Source of the DNA: Clostridia bacterium | GTDB lineage: Bacteria > Bacillota > Clostridia > UMGS1883 | DNA length: 7,743 nucleotides | Direction: 5' to 3' | Assembly: GCA_900768005.1 (NCBI GenBank) | Contig: CAAGBE010000008.1 | Coordinates: forward strand, 1-7,743 | Shown here: positions 1 to 6,068 of the stretch, in pieces | How positions within the stretch are numbered: position 1 is the stretch's first letter | Layout: every line of letters starts with the position of its first letter | Program-made: the position numbers and the translations under genes | The notes under the pieces: generated by a model | What the model saw: the letters and a program-made list of their open reading frames with translations, nothing else | Told to the model about the DNA's origin: nothing | The model's database searches: none

Positions 1-116
1 CCCGTCTTATGGCTTGCTATTACTTCCGCGACACCCTCTACCGCCTCAAGGGAACTTTTCACTCTTGCTTCACAGTGAGGACACATCATACCTTCAATTT
101 TAATTACTGTTTCCAT
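1..116 (-). other. C-terminal CopZ-like HMA domain with a possible internal start inside copA
   Basis: The last 38 visible codons of copA begin a ferredoxin-like heavy-metal-associated domain with the copper-binding motif MMCPHC. The first residue of this domain is an ATG at 116, in frame with copA (codon 751). It is preceded by AAAGGAGAT at 132-124 with a seven-base gap, which is almost a textbook ribosome binding site. The domain could be made only as the tail of CopA, or also as a free copper chaperone of CopZ type by internal initiation. The fusion and the site are seen; use of the internal start is inference. The end of the domain lies outside the window. Confidence 0.6.
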
Positions 117-2366
117 TTCTTTTATCTCCTTTTTATCAATATTTGCTTTAAAAAAGTTTAATCTGAGTGCGTTTGTAATAACGCAAAAACTCGAAAGACT
201 CATTGCTGCTGCACCGAACATAGGACTAAGCTCCCAGCCTGTAAAAGGTATCCATAATCTTGCAGCAAGGGGTATTCCTATTACATTGTAGCAAAAAGCC
301 CAGAAGAGATTTTCCTTGATATTTCTAAGGACAGCTCTGCTGAGTAAAATTGCTGAAGCTACATCCGAAAGAGAGTTTTTAGTTAGTATAATATCAGCGG
401 AATCAATAGCAATATCCGTACCTGCCCCAAGAGCTGTGCCAATATCTGCTGAGGTCAATGCAGGAGCATCGTTTATTCCGTCCCCTATCATCATAACAAT
501 TCCGTCTTTTTTAAGCTCACGTATTGCTTGTTCCTTTCCGTCGGGCAGAACATCGGCTATGATATTTTCAATTCCGACCTGCTTTGCAATAACCGTTGCG
601 GTATTAATATTATCCCCTGTAATCATAACAGGTATAATTCCCATTTGCTTTAGCTTTGCGACAGCATCCTTGCTGTCGGCTTTAACAACATCTGCAACGG
701 CTATTATTCCCAGAATCTCCCCCTCGTTTGCAAACATCAGAGGTGTTTTTCCCTCTTGGGAAAGTTTGTTCAGGGATTCTTTAACCTTTTCATCGAGCTT
801 TATTTTGCTTTCTATCAGGCGGATATTTCCACCGAAAACATTTACATTCTTATATGTTCCTTTTACACCTGCACCGGGCAAATTTTCAAAGGACTCAATT
901 TTCTCTGAAGAAATATTTTTCAGTTCACATTCTGCAAGGATTGCTTTTGCAAAAGGATGCTCGCTGTTTTGTTCAAGAGCATATGCTATTTCCAAAAGTT
1001 CATTCTCTTCCGCTGAAATTGGAATAATATCCGTAACAGACGGATTTCCCTCTGTTATGGTACCTGTTTTATCAATTGCAGCAATCTTTATCTTTCCTGC
1101 CTGCTCCAGAGCGGTTGCATTCTTGAATAAAATTCCTTTCTTTGCCCCTACCCCGTTTCCGACCATAATCGCAACGGGAGTAGCCAGCCCAAGCGCACAC
1201 GGACAACTTATTACAAGGACACAAACCCCTTTAGTTAATGCAAAGCCAACATCTTTACCCAGAATCATCCAGATAGCAAAGGTTATTACTGATATTAGCA
1301 ACACTATCGGTACAAACACGCCCGAAACCTTATCCGCAATTCTTGCAATGGGTGCCTTTGTTGCGGAAGAATCCTCTATCATTTTTATAATTTTAGACAA
1401 AGTCGTGTCTTCCCCGACACCGATTGCTTTACATTTAAGATAGCCCGACTTATTTATTGTAGCAGCAGAAACCTTGTCCCCGATATTTTTATCTTTCGGT
1501 AAGCTCTCTCCCGTAAGTGCAGATTCATCCACGGCAGAATGTCCCTCTATAACAATACCGTCTGCAGGAATAGATTTACCAGGATTGACAATAAAAATAT
1601 CCCCAACAAGTACTTCCTCTGCAGGTATGACAAGTTCTTCCCCTTTACGGATTACGGTTGCCGTTCTCGGAGCAAGCTTTATAAGACTCTTAATCGCATT
1701 TGTTGTCTTACCCTTTGAACGTGCCTCAAGGAGCTTGCCCACGCTGATAAGGGTAAGAATCATTGCTGCTGATTCAAAATACAGGGAATGTGCAAGCTTA
1801 TGAGCCACAGCCATATTCCCTGTAAGCCGTGCTTCTGCAATTTCAAAAAGCAGATAAACACTATACATAAAAGAAGCCAATGAACCCATAGAAACAAGAA
1901 CATCCATATTTGGGTTATGGTGTATAATACTCTTATACGCGTTTATAAAAAAGATTCTGTTAATAAACATCACAACTGCCGAAAGCACCATCTGAATTAT
2001 TCCTGCAAGGAGAATGTTACTACTTAAAAATTCAGGTATTGGTAAGCTAAGCATTTTTCCCATAGAAAGATACATCAGCGGAATCAGAATAATTACAGAA
2101 AGAACAAGACGTTTTTTTATTTTCTTAAAGTTTAATTCTTCCTGACTTTCTTTACTGGCTACCGAAGCTTCAAACAATTCTGCCTCATATCCTGCATTCT
2201 CAACTGCAGAGATAATTTGTGAGTCAGATATATTCCCCTCAACAACCAAAGTATTAGTCAAAAGATTAACATTACAGCTTGTAACCCCATCAATGGAATT
2301 TACCGCTTTTTCCACTCTTGAGCTGCACGCTGCACAGCTCATTCCCGAAACTTTATATTTTTTCAT
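1..2366 (-). CDS. copA: Cu(+)-exporting P1B-1 ATPase CopA with fused C-terminal CopZ-like domain (3' end outside window)
   Basis: Pumps Cu(+) out of the cytoplasm across the cell membrane using ATP. The frame from the ATG at 2366 is open for 788 codons with no stop, so the C-terminus is beyond the window. Seen in order: an N-terminal heavy-metal-associated (HMA) domain, about residues 1-68, with MSCAAC (C11, C14); hydrophobic segments near 87-107, 117-140, 155-175 and 195-215; the actuator TGES at 285-288; the copper-channel CPC at 388-390; DKTGT with phosphorylated D432; nucleotide-binding HP at 470-471; the hinge GDGIND at 628-633; and YN (693-694) and MSLSS (722-726) in the last two membrane helices. 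CPC, YN and MxxSS together mark the Cu(+) P1B-1 class. A second HMA domain starts at about residue 751 with MMCPHC (C762, C765). Start chosen for GAGGT at 2373-2377, six bases upstream. No csoR or copY gene is visible. Confidence 0.95.
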   Translation of the reverse strand, partial: MKKYKVSGMSCAACSSRVEKAVNSIDGVTSCNVNLLTNTLVVEGNISDSQIISAVENAGYEAELFEASVASKESQEELNFKKIKKRLVLSVIILIPLMYLSMGKMLSLPIPEFLSSNILLAGIIQMVLSAVVMFINRIFFINAYKSIIHHNPNMDVLVSMGSLASFMYSVYLLFEIAEARLTGNMAVAHKLAHSLYFESAAMILTLISVGKLLEARSKGKTTNAIKSLIKLAPRTATVIRKGEELVIPAEEVLVGDIFIVNPGKSIPADGIVIEGHSAVDESALTGESLPKDKNIGDKVSAATINKSGYLKCKAIGVGEDTTLSKIIKMIEDSSATKAPIARIADKVSGVFVPIVLLISVITFAIWMILGKDVGFALTKGVCVLVISCPCALGLATPVAIMVGNGVGAKKGILFKNATALEQAGKIKIAAIDKTGTITEGNPSVTDIIPISAEENELLEIAYALEQNSEHPFAKAILAECELKNISSEKIESFENLPGAGVKGTYKNVNVFGGNIRLIESKIKLDEKVKESLNKLSQEGKTPLMFANEGEILGIIAVADVVKADSKDAVAKLKQMGIIPVMITGDNINTATVIAKQVGIENIIADVLPDGKEQAIRELKKDGIVMMIGDGINDAPALTSADIGTALGAGTDIAIDSADIILTKNSLSDVASAILLSRAVLRNIKENLFWAFCYNVIGIPLAARLWIPFTGWELSPMFGAAAMSLSSFCVITNALRLNFFKANIDKKEIKEMETVIKIEGMMCPHCEARVKSSLEAVEGVAEVIASHKT
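124..132 (-). promoter_or_regulatory. Strong Shine-Dalgarno inside copA
   Basis: The minus strand reads AAAGGAGAT, seven bases before the in-frame ATG at 116. It encodes part of the Lys/Glu-rich linker (K-K-E-I-K-E) between the last membrane helix of CopA and the second HMA domain. A lysine/glutamate linker can produce AAGGAG by chance, but match and spacing are both close to optimal and at least as good as those of the annotated starts in this window. Confidence 0.5.
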
Positions 2367-2401
2367 AGAACTACCTCATCAACTGTTTTGTCCTGCATTT
2401 A

Positions 2402-2430
2402 ATTTTATACCCCTTACGGATGTTTGTCAA
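2402..2430 (-). promoter_or_regulatory. copA promoter
   Basis: On the minus strand, TTGACA (2430-2425) and TAAAAT (2407-2402) are separated by 17 bases. The -35 box is perfect and the -10 box differs from TATAAT at one position. The leader to the ATG at 2366 is about 30 nt. The -35 box directly follows the T-run of the trpB terminator. Confidence 0.75.
2407..2423 (-). promoter_or_regulatory. Possible copper-repressor operator in copA promoter
   Basis: The promoter spacer reads ACATCC-GTAAG-GGGTAT on the minus strand. This is an imperfect inverted repeat (four of six positions symmetric) that resembles the ATACCC/GGGTAT half-sites known for CsoR-type copper repressors. The position, between -35 and -10, suits a repressor, but the left half is poor and no repressor gene is in view. 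Confidence 0.25.
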
Positions 2431-2431
2431 G

Positions 2432-2473
2432 AAAAACACCGTACATAACTCCTGAAGTTATGTACGGTGTTTT
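2432..2473 (-). terminator. Rho-independent terminator of trpB
   Basis: A perfect 18-bp stem pairs 2456-2473 with 2433-2450 around a five-base loop. It begins 12 bases after the trpB stop codon. On the minus strand the stem ends in a T-run (TTTTTCTT) that leads straight into the copA -35 box. Confidence 0.9.
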
Positions 2474-2485
2474 AACGTTTTACAG

Positions 2486-3730
2486 TTATTTTACATCATA
2501 GTCAAGCTTGAACTTTTCTCCGCAACCGTAGTTTTCGTATACATAATCAATATCCTTATCACCGCGACCTGAAAGGCAAGCAAGGATTGAGCCTGACTTA
2601 TGCTCCTTTGCATAGCGGATTGCATATGCAACTGCGTGCGCACTTTCGATTGCAGGAATAATACCCTCATATCTGGAAAGAAGGAAGAATGCTTCCATAG
2701 CTTCCTCGTCAGAAACAGTTTCGTAATGCACACGTCCTGCATCACGAAGAAATGCGTGCTCTGGTCCAACACCGGGATAGTCAAGACCGCTTGCGATAGA
2801 ATATACGGGAAGTGGCTCACCGTTCTCATCCTGAAGCACATAGCTTGAATAACCGTGAATAATACCCTTTGTACCATATGCCATTGTAGCTGCGTGGTCG
2901 CCAACACCTGCACCTCTTCCGAGAGGCTCAACACCGTAGATTTCTACGGGGTCTGCAAGGAAAGGTGTGAACATACCGAGAGAGTTACTGCCGCCGCCTA
3001 CACAGGCTGCAACCGCATCTGGCATAATGCCTGTCATTTCAAGGAACTGCTCCCTTGCTTCAATACCGATAATGGACTGGAAATCTCTTACCATTTTTGG
3101 GAAAGGATGGGGGCCTGCCGCTGTACCGATACAGTAGATTGCATCCTTGTATTCCTTAAGATAAGCTTCAAATGCTGCGTCGCAAGCTTCTTTAAGTGTT
3201 TTAAGTCCCTTTGTTACGGGAACAACGTTTGCACCCAGCATTTTCATTCTTATTACATTGGGATGCTGTTTTGCAATGTCAACCTCACCCATATAAACGT
3301 CACATTCCATACCGAAATATGCCGCTGCTGTTGCAATTGCAACACCGTGCTGACCTGCACCTGTTTCTGCAATAATTTTTTTCTTGCCCATATATTTTGC
3401 AAGGAGTCCCTCACCCATACAATGGTTAAGCTTGTGCGCACCCGTGTGGTTAAGGTCTTCACGCTTTAAGTAAATCTGGCAGTTACCGAAAATCTTAGAA
3501 AGGCGTTCACAATGGTAAACGGGAGTTGGTCTTCCCTGAAACTCCTTACGTATTCTACGAAGCTCGTTTATAAACTGCGCGCTATGGCAGATAGCTTCGT
3601 AAGCATCGTCAGCTTCCTTGAAAGCCTCGATAAGCTCCTGTGCCTGATAAGAACCGCCGTATTCACCGAAATAGCCCTCTTCATTGGGATATTCCTTGAG
3701 ATAGTTTTCAAAATCCTTGTATTTATTCAT
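2486..3730 (-). CDS. trpB: Tryptophan synthase beta chain (stand-alone TrpB)
   Basis: PLP enzyme that joins indole and L-serine to give L-tryptophan. The 414 residues (family usually about 390-410) contain the full catalytic set: NHTGAHK with PLP-binding K100; AETGAGQHG with catalytic E122; the phosphate-binding GGGSN at 245-249; GLDYPG (D317); and LSGRGD with S387 facing the PLP ring nitrogen. ATG chosen for AAAGGAG at 3744-3738, seven bases upstream. No trpA or other trp gene adjoins: the gene has its own promoter and a terminator 12 bases after its stop. The enzyme may therefore work alone on free or imported indole, or with a TrpA encoded elsewhere. Usually conserved stretches differ, for example HKLNHCMG where typical TrpB has HKINNALG, so it may belong to a divergent stand-alone clade. 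The T-box-like leader supports a real role in tryptophan supply. Confidence 0.93.
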   Translation of the reverse strand: MNKYKDFENYLKEYPNEEGYFGEYGGSYQAQELIEAFKEADDAYEAICHSAQFINELRRIRKEFQGRPTPVYHCERLSKIFGNCQIYLKREDLNHTGAHKLNHCMGEGLLAKYMGKKKIIAETGAGQHGVAIATAAAYFGMECDVYMGEVDIAKQHPNVIRMKMLGANVVPVTKGLKTLKEACDAAFEAYLKEYKDAIYCIGTAAGPHPFPKMVRDFQSIIGIEAREQFLEMTGIMPDAVAACVGGGSNSLGMFTPFLADPVEIYGVEPLGRGAGVGDHAATMAYGTKGIIHGYSSYVLQDENGEPLPVYSIASGLDYPGVGPEHAFLRDAGRVHYETVSDEEAMEAFFLLSRYEGIIPAIESAHAVAYAIRYAKEHKSGSILACLSGRGDKDIDYVYENYGCGEKFKLDYDVK

Positions 3731-3737
3731 ATATATT

Positions 3738-3744
3738 CTCCTTT
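3738..3744 (-). promoter_or_regulatory. trpB ribosome binding site
   Basis: AAAGGAG on the minus strand, seven bases before the ATG at 3730. It lies about 25 bases after the attenuator hairpin and outside it, so control of trpB is more likely by termination than by masking this site. Confidence 0.8.
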
Positions 3745-3766
3745 AATAAAGAATTATGCACAATTT

Positions 3767-3798
3767 AAAACCCTTGAAATGCGGCGCACATCAAGGGT
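3767..3798 (-). terminator. Attenuator-like hairpin before trpB
   Basis: ACCCTTGA (3798-3791) pairs perfectly with TCAAGGGT (3777-3770) around a 13-base loop that can add a few inner pairs. The stem is followed by only a short T-run (GGGTTTT, then AAATTG). It lies in the untranslated leader, about 37 bases before the ATG. Its 5' arm (TACCC, 3799-3795) can instead pair with GGGTA at 3851-3847 beside the T-box-like sequence, which would give mutually exclusive terminator and antiterminator folds. Confidence 0.55.
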
Positions 3799-4004
3799 AA
3801 ATAAGCATAGCATATATGGATTTAGTCCATTTGCGAGATACCATCATACCCCCGACTTTTAACGCAAGTCCTACGTCAGCGCATTTAACGCCGCCCTCGA
3901 CAGCCCATATTACTCAGGCAGTTCTGCGGAACTCACACCGTAATCCGCTCGCTCTTAGAACTGTTGACTGACTTTTTTCTGTCTCAACGGTTTATGTTTT
4001 GTTG
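3767..4004 (-). promoter_or_regulatory. T-box leader RNA upstream of trpB, predicted tRNA-Trp specific
   Basis: The leader folds like T-box stem I. GACAG (3983-3979) pairs with CTGTC (3903-3899), TCAG (3971-3968) with CTGA (3917-3914), CAGTTCT (3963-3957) with AGAACTG (3925-3919), and GCGGA (3948-3944) with TCCGC (3930-3926). The apical loop holds GGTGTGAG (3939-3932), and the 5' side carries an AG-type bulge (AAGAGCGA). In the internal loop on the 3' side, UGG (3907-3905), followed by a purine, is placed as a tryptophan specifier codon. Downstream are a hairpin (3870-3854), a divergent T-box-like UGGUAUC around 3843 that could meet the tRNA 3' end, and an attenuator hairpin. In this family, uncharged tRNA stabilises the antiterminator, so trpB would rise when tryptophan is short. 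The identification comes from structure and position. The T-box sequence departs from the GGGUGGNACCGCG consensus, and an AUG (Met) specifier one base upstream is a weaker alternative. Confidence 0.7.
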
Positions 4005-4010
4005 GAAATA

Positions 4011-4039
4011 ATTATAGCACTTCTGCTATTATATGTCAA
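4011..4039 (-). promoter_or_regulatory. trpB promoter (full consensus)
   Basis: TTGACA (4039-4034) and TATAAT (4016-4011) on the minus strand are exactly 17 bases apart, a full sigma-A consensus. The predicted start is near 4004, giving a leader of about 270 nt. A 16-bp inverted repeat, ATAGCA-N4-TGCTAT, fills most of the spacer and enters the -10 box. The -35 box begins 10 bases after the stop codon of the upstream gene. Confidence 0.85.
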
Positions 4040-4049
4040 TAGTTTTGTA

Positions 4050-4478
4050 TTATTTCGTTCGCACAAGAGTGTAGTGGTCGCCGTCTTTAAATTCTGAGCT
4101 GTCAACACCGGTAAGCATTGCTTCGCCGTCTTTTTCAAATGACCAGTAGCTTTGGTCCTTGTCATAGTCTGCCTCTATGCCGTTTACAACCTTTACATAA
4201 AGACCGTAGGGTCCCTCTTCACCGTCAATAAGCTTATGTTCTTTAAGTGCATCACCTACAATGGTTTTATCTGTTTTGATTGTAAAGTCAATTGACTTTT
4301 CCCCTGCCTCAACTGTTACTGTAAGGGTATTTTCACCTGTGCCGAGAGTGGTGTTTTCCGTATATACGGCGTTTTCCCATACTCCCGTATTGTCGGGTGC
4401 TTTTTCTGTGGGCAGGAAGAACAATCCCACGGCAATCACAAAGAGCAGAGATATAATAATTATACTCGTCTTTTTCAT
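4050..4478 (-). CDS. Membrane-anchored or secreted DUF4430 protein
   Basis: A 142-residue protein with a basic start (MKKT), one hydrophobic segment at about residues 5-22 (signal peptide or N-terminal anchor) and no lipobox cysteine, so the rest should lie outside the membrane. Residues about 45-142 match the DUF4430 pattern (Pfam family resembling the C-terminal domain of transcobalamin): VGDALKE (74-80), GLYVKVVNGI (92-101), YWSFEKDGE (111-119) and GVDSSEFKDGD (124-134). The family is common in Firmicutes surface proteins and its ligand is generally unknown; a cobalamin role should not be assumed. I chose the ATG at 4478 over a TTG at 4496: it overlaps the ABC-F stop as ATGA and starts a normal signal sequence. 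GGAG at 4494-4491 is a somewhat distant Shine-Dalgarno. Translation is probably coupled to the ABC-F gene. Confidence 0.8.
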   Translation of the reverse strand: MKKTSIIIISLLFVIAVGLFFLPTEKAPDNTGVWENAVYTENTTLGTGENTLTVTVEAGEKSIDFTIKTDKTIVGDALKEHKLIDGEEGPYGLYVKVVNGIEADYDKDQSYWSFEKDGEAMLTGVDSSEFKDGDHYTLVRTK

Positions 4479-6028
4479 ACTATTTTCGTACTCCAATCTG
4501 AAACATCCCAGATTTCATCAACAACGCCCTGATAAAATTCACTTTCGTGGCATACAAGAAGAACTGTTCCCTTAAATTCCTTTATTGCACGGGCAAGTTC
4601 CTCCTTTGCCATAACATCAAGATGGTTTGTAGGCTCGTCAAGTACAAGGATATTTGCAGGATTCTGCATAATCTTACAAAGACGTACCTTGGCATTTTCA
4701 CCGCCTGAAAGGACTTTCATCTGCGAGGTTATATGCTCGGTCGTAAGTCCGCACTTGGCAAGTGCCGCACGTGCTTCCGCATTGGTAAGAGAGGGAAATT
4801 CATCCCAGAATTCCTGCAGGGCAGTTTTGTCGGAATTACTCTCCTCCTGCTCGAAATAGCCCACACTTATAAACTGATCGTGCTGAATATCACCCTCGAT
4901 AGGAGGAATAATTTTAAGCAATGTCTTGAGAAGTGTGGATTTTCCAAGACCGTTGACACCCTTTATAGCAATCTTTTTATTTCTTTCTATTGTAATGTCA
5001 ATCTTCTTTGTAAGAGGTGAATCGTAACCGATTATCATATCCTTTGCAGAAATTACAACTCTGCCGGGAGTACGGTCTGTTTTGAATGAGAATGTAGGCC
5101 TTACTTTCTCGGGAGCAAGGCTGATTCTCTCCATTTTGTCAAGCTCTTTCTGTCTTGAACGTGCAAGCGTTGCCGTAGCTGCTCTTGCTTTGTTTCTCGC
5201 AACAAAATCTTCAAGGTCTGCAATTTTCTTCTGCTGTTTCTTGTACGCCTGCTCCATCTGTTGCTTTTTCAGGTCATACATTCTCAAAAAGTCGTCATAT
5301 GTTCCTTTATAACGGGTCAGCACAGTATTTTCAAGGTGATATATGACATTTGTTACTTTTGTCAGGAAAGGCATATCGTGCGATACAAGAATAAAAGCAT
5401 TTTCGTAATCCTGCAAAAATCCCGTCAGCCAGTTGATATGGTTTTCATCAAGGAAGTTTGTAGGCTCGTCAAGAATGAGAATCATAGGGTTTTCAAGAAG
5501 AACTTTTGCAAGAAGCACCTTTGCCCTCTGTCCGCCGCTAAGCTCCGTTACATCGCGGTCAAGACCGATTTCCGTAAGTCCAAGACCGTTAGCATATTCG
5601 GAAATTTTGGTATCAATTGTGTAATAGCCTGAGGAGTCAAGGATTTCCTGCATCTCCCCTACATCTTCCATCATTGACTGAAGCTCGTTTTCATCGGCTT
5701 CTGCCATTTTATCGTAGATTGAAAGCATCTCTTTTTCAAGGTCGGAAAGATGCGAAAAAGCATCACGGAGAACGTCACGGATTGTTTTTCCTTTGCCCAA
5801 GGTGGAATACTGGTCAAGGTATCCGTATGTAATATGCCTACACCACTCCACCTTTCCGTTTTCAGGCTGAAGCTCTCCTGTTATGATTTTAAGGAAGGTC
5901 GACTTACCCTCACCGTTAGCACCAATAAGACCTATATGTTCACCCTTTAAAAGGCGGAAGCTGGCATCTTCTAAAATCTGCCTGCCACCAAAGGAGTGTG
6001 TTATGTTTTCTGCATTTAATATACTCAT
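4475..6028 (-). CDS. ABC-F family ATPase, YfmM-like (ribosome-associated)
   Basis: Cytoplasmic protein of 517 residues with two ABC ATPase domains and no membrane segment, the ABC-F plan. Domain 1 has Walker A GANGEGKST (36-44), signature LSGGQ (163-167) and Walker B DEPTN with E188; the stretch at about 80-140 corresponds to the arm insertion. A charged helical linker follows at about 238-307, which in ABC-F proteins reaches toward the ribosomal P-site tRNA. Domain 2 has GVNGLGKST (357-365), LSGGE (440-444) and DEPTNHLD (464-471) with E465. Both catalytic glutamates are intact; the second switch motif is CHE rather than SHD. The opening MSIL, the RLLKGEHIGLIGANGEGKST stretch and the ending DWSTKIV resemble Bacillus YfmM. 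Family roles are translation factor or ribosome protection; which applies here cannot be read from sequence. ATG at 6028 chosen over GTG at 6037 because AAGGTG (6040-6035) sits six bases before it. Confidence 0.93.
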   Translation of the reverse strand: MSILNAENITHSFGGRQILEDASFRLLKGEHIGLIGANGEGKSTFLKIITGELQPENGKVEWCRHITYGYLDQYSTLGKGKTIRDVLRDAFSHLSDLEKEMLSIYDKMAEADENELQSMMEDVGEMQEILDSSGYYTIDTKISEYANGLGLTEIGLDRDVTELSGGQRAKVLLAKVLLENPMILILDEPTNFLDENHINWLTGFLQDYENAFILVSHDMPFLTKVTNVIYHLENTVLTRYKGTYDDFLRMYDLKKQQMEQAYKKQQKKIADLEDFVARNKARAATATLARSRQKELDKMERISLAPEKVRPTFSFKTDRTPGRVVISAKDMIIGYDSPLTKKIDITIERNKKIAIKGVNGLGKSTLLKTLLKIIPPIEGDIQHDQFISVGYFEQEESNSDKTALQEFWDEFPSLTNAEARAALAKCGLTTEHITSQMKVLSGGENAKVRLCKIMQNPANILVLDEPTNHLDVMAKEELARAIKEFKGTVLLVCHESEFYQGVVDEIWDVSDWSTKIV

Positions 6029-6041
6029 TTGTTTCACCTTT

Positions 6042-6068
6042 TTAGAATTGTATAATGATTAATTCTAA
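6042..6068. repeat. Inverted repeat over the ABC-F promoter, possible operator
   Basis: TTAGAATT (6042-6049) and AATTCTAA (6061-6068) are perfect 8-bp inverted arms separated by 11 bases. The right arm covers the -10 box (6062-6067) and the rest spans the predicted start and early leader. The placement suits a dimeric repressor; as RNA, only part of the left arm would be transcribed. No regulator gene is in the window. Confidence 0.45.

Noticed and set aside
316..1443. Long plus-strand open frame of 375 codons opposite copA
   Set aside because: It is the antisense of a copA frame with clear P-type ATPase motifs. Its translation is Ser/Ile/Phe-rich with no recognisable domain and no ribosome binding site.
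1474..1803. Second plus-strand open frame opposite copA
   Set aside because: Same reason: it overlaps the actuator-domain coding region of copA and shows no protein-family features.
1..2366. Suspicion that copA is a broken gene, because no complete reading frame closes within the window
   Set aside because: Translating the minus strand from 2366 by hand gave one frame with no stop and all motifs in register. It simply runs off the end of the window.
2855..3469. Cys-rich plus-strand frame of 204 codons opposite trpB
   Set aside because: The Cys content is a by-product of reading GCA/ACA-type codons on the other strand; trpB with all its catalytic motifs accounts for the DNA.
4022..4033. A second TATAAT-like string just after the trpB -35 box
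   Set aside because: It has no -35 box at a workable distance, while TATAAT at 4016-4011 lies exactly 17 bases from TTGACA.
4479..4496. Upstream TTG start for the DUF4430 protein (six extra residues)
   Set aside because: The TTG overlaps the only Shine-Dalgarno (GGAG), has no such site of its own, and would put acidic residues before the signal sequence. The ATG at 4478 fits better.
4475..6028. Calling the ABC-F protein an antibiotic-resistance determinant
   Set aside because: It resembles the housekeeping YfmM-like group, has a very short leader without an attenuator, and shows no sign of recent transfer. Resistance cannot be claimed from sequence alone.
6029..6037. GTG start for the ABC-F protein three codons upstream
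   Set aside because: The GTG lies within the Shine-Dalgarno AAGGTG itself; the ATG at 6028 has correct spacing and gives the usual MSIL start.
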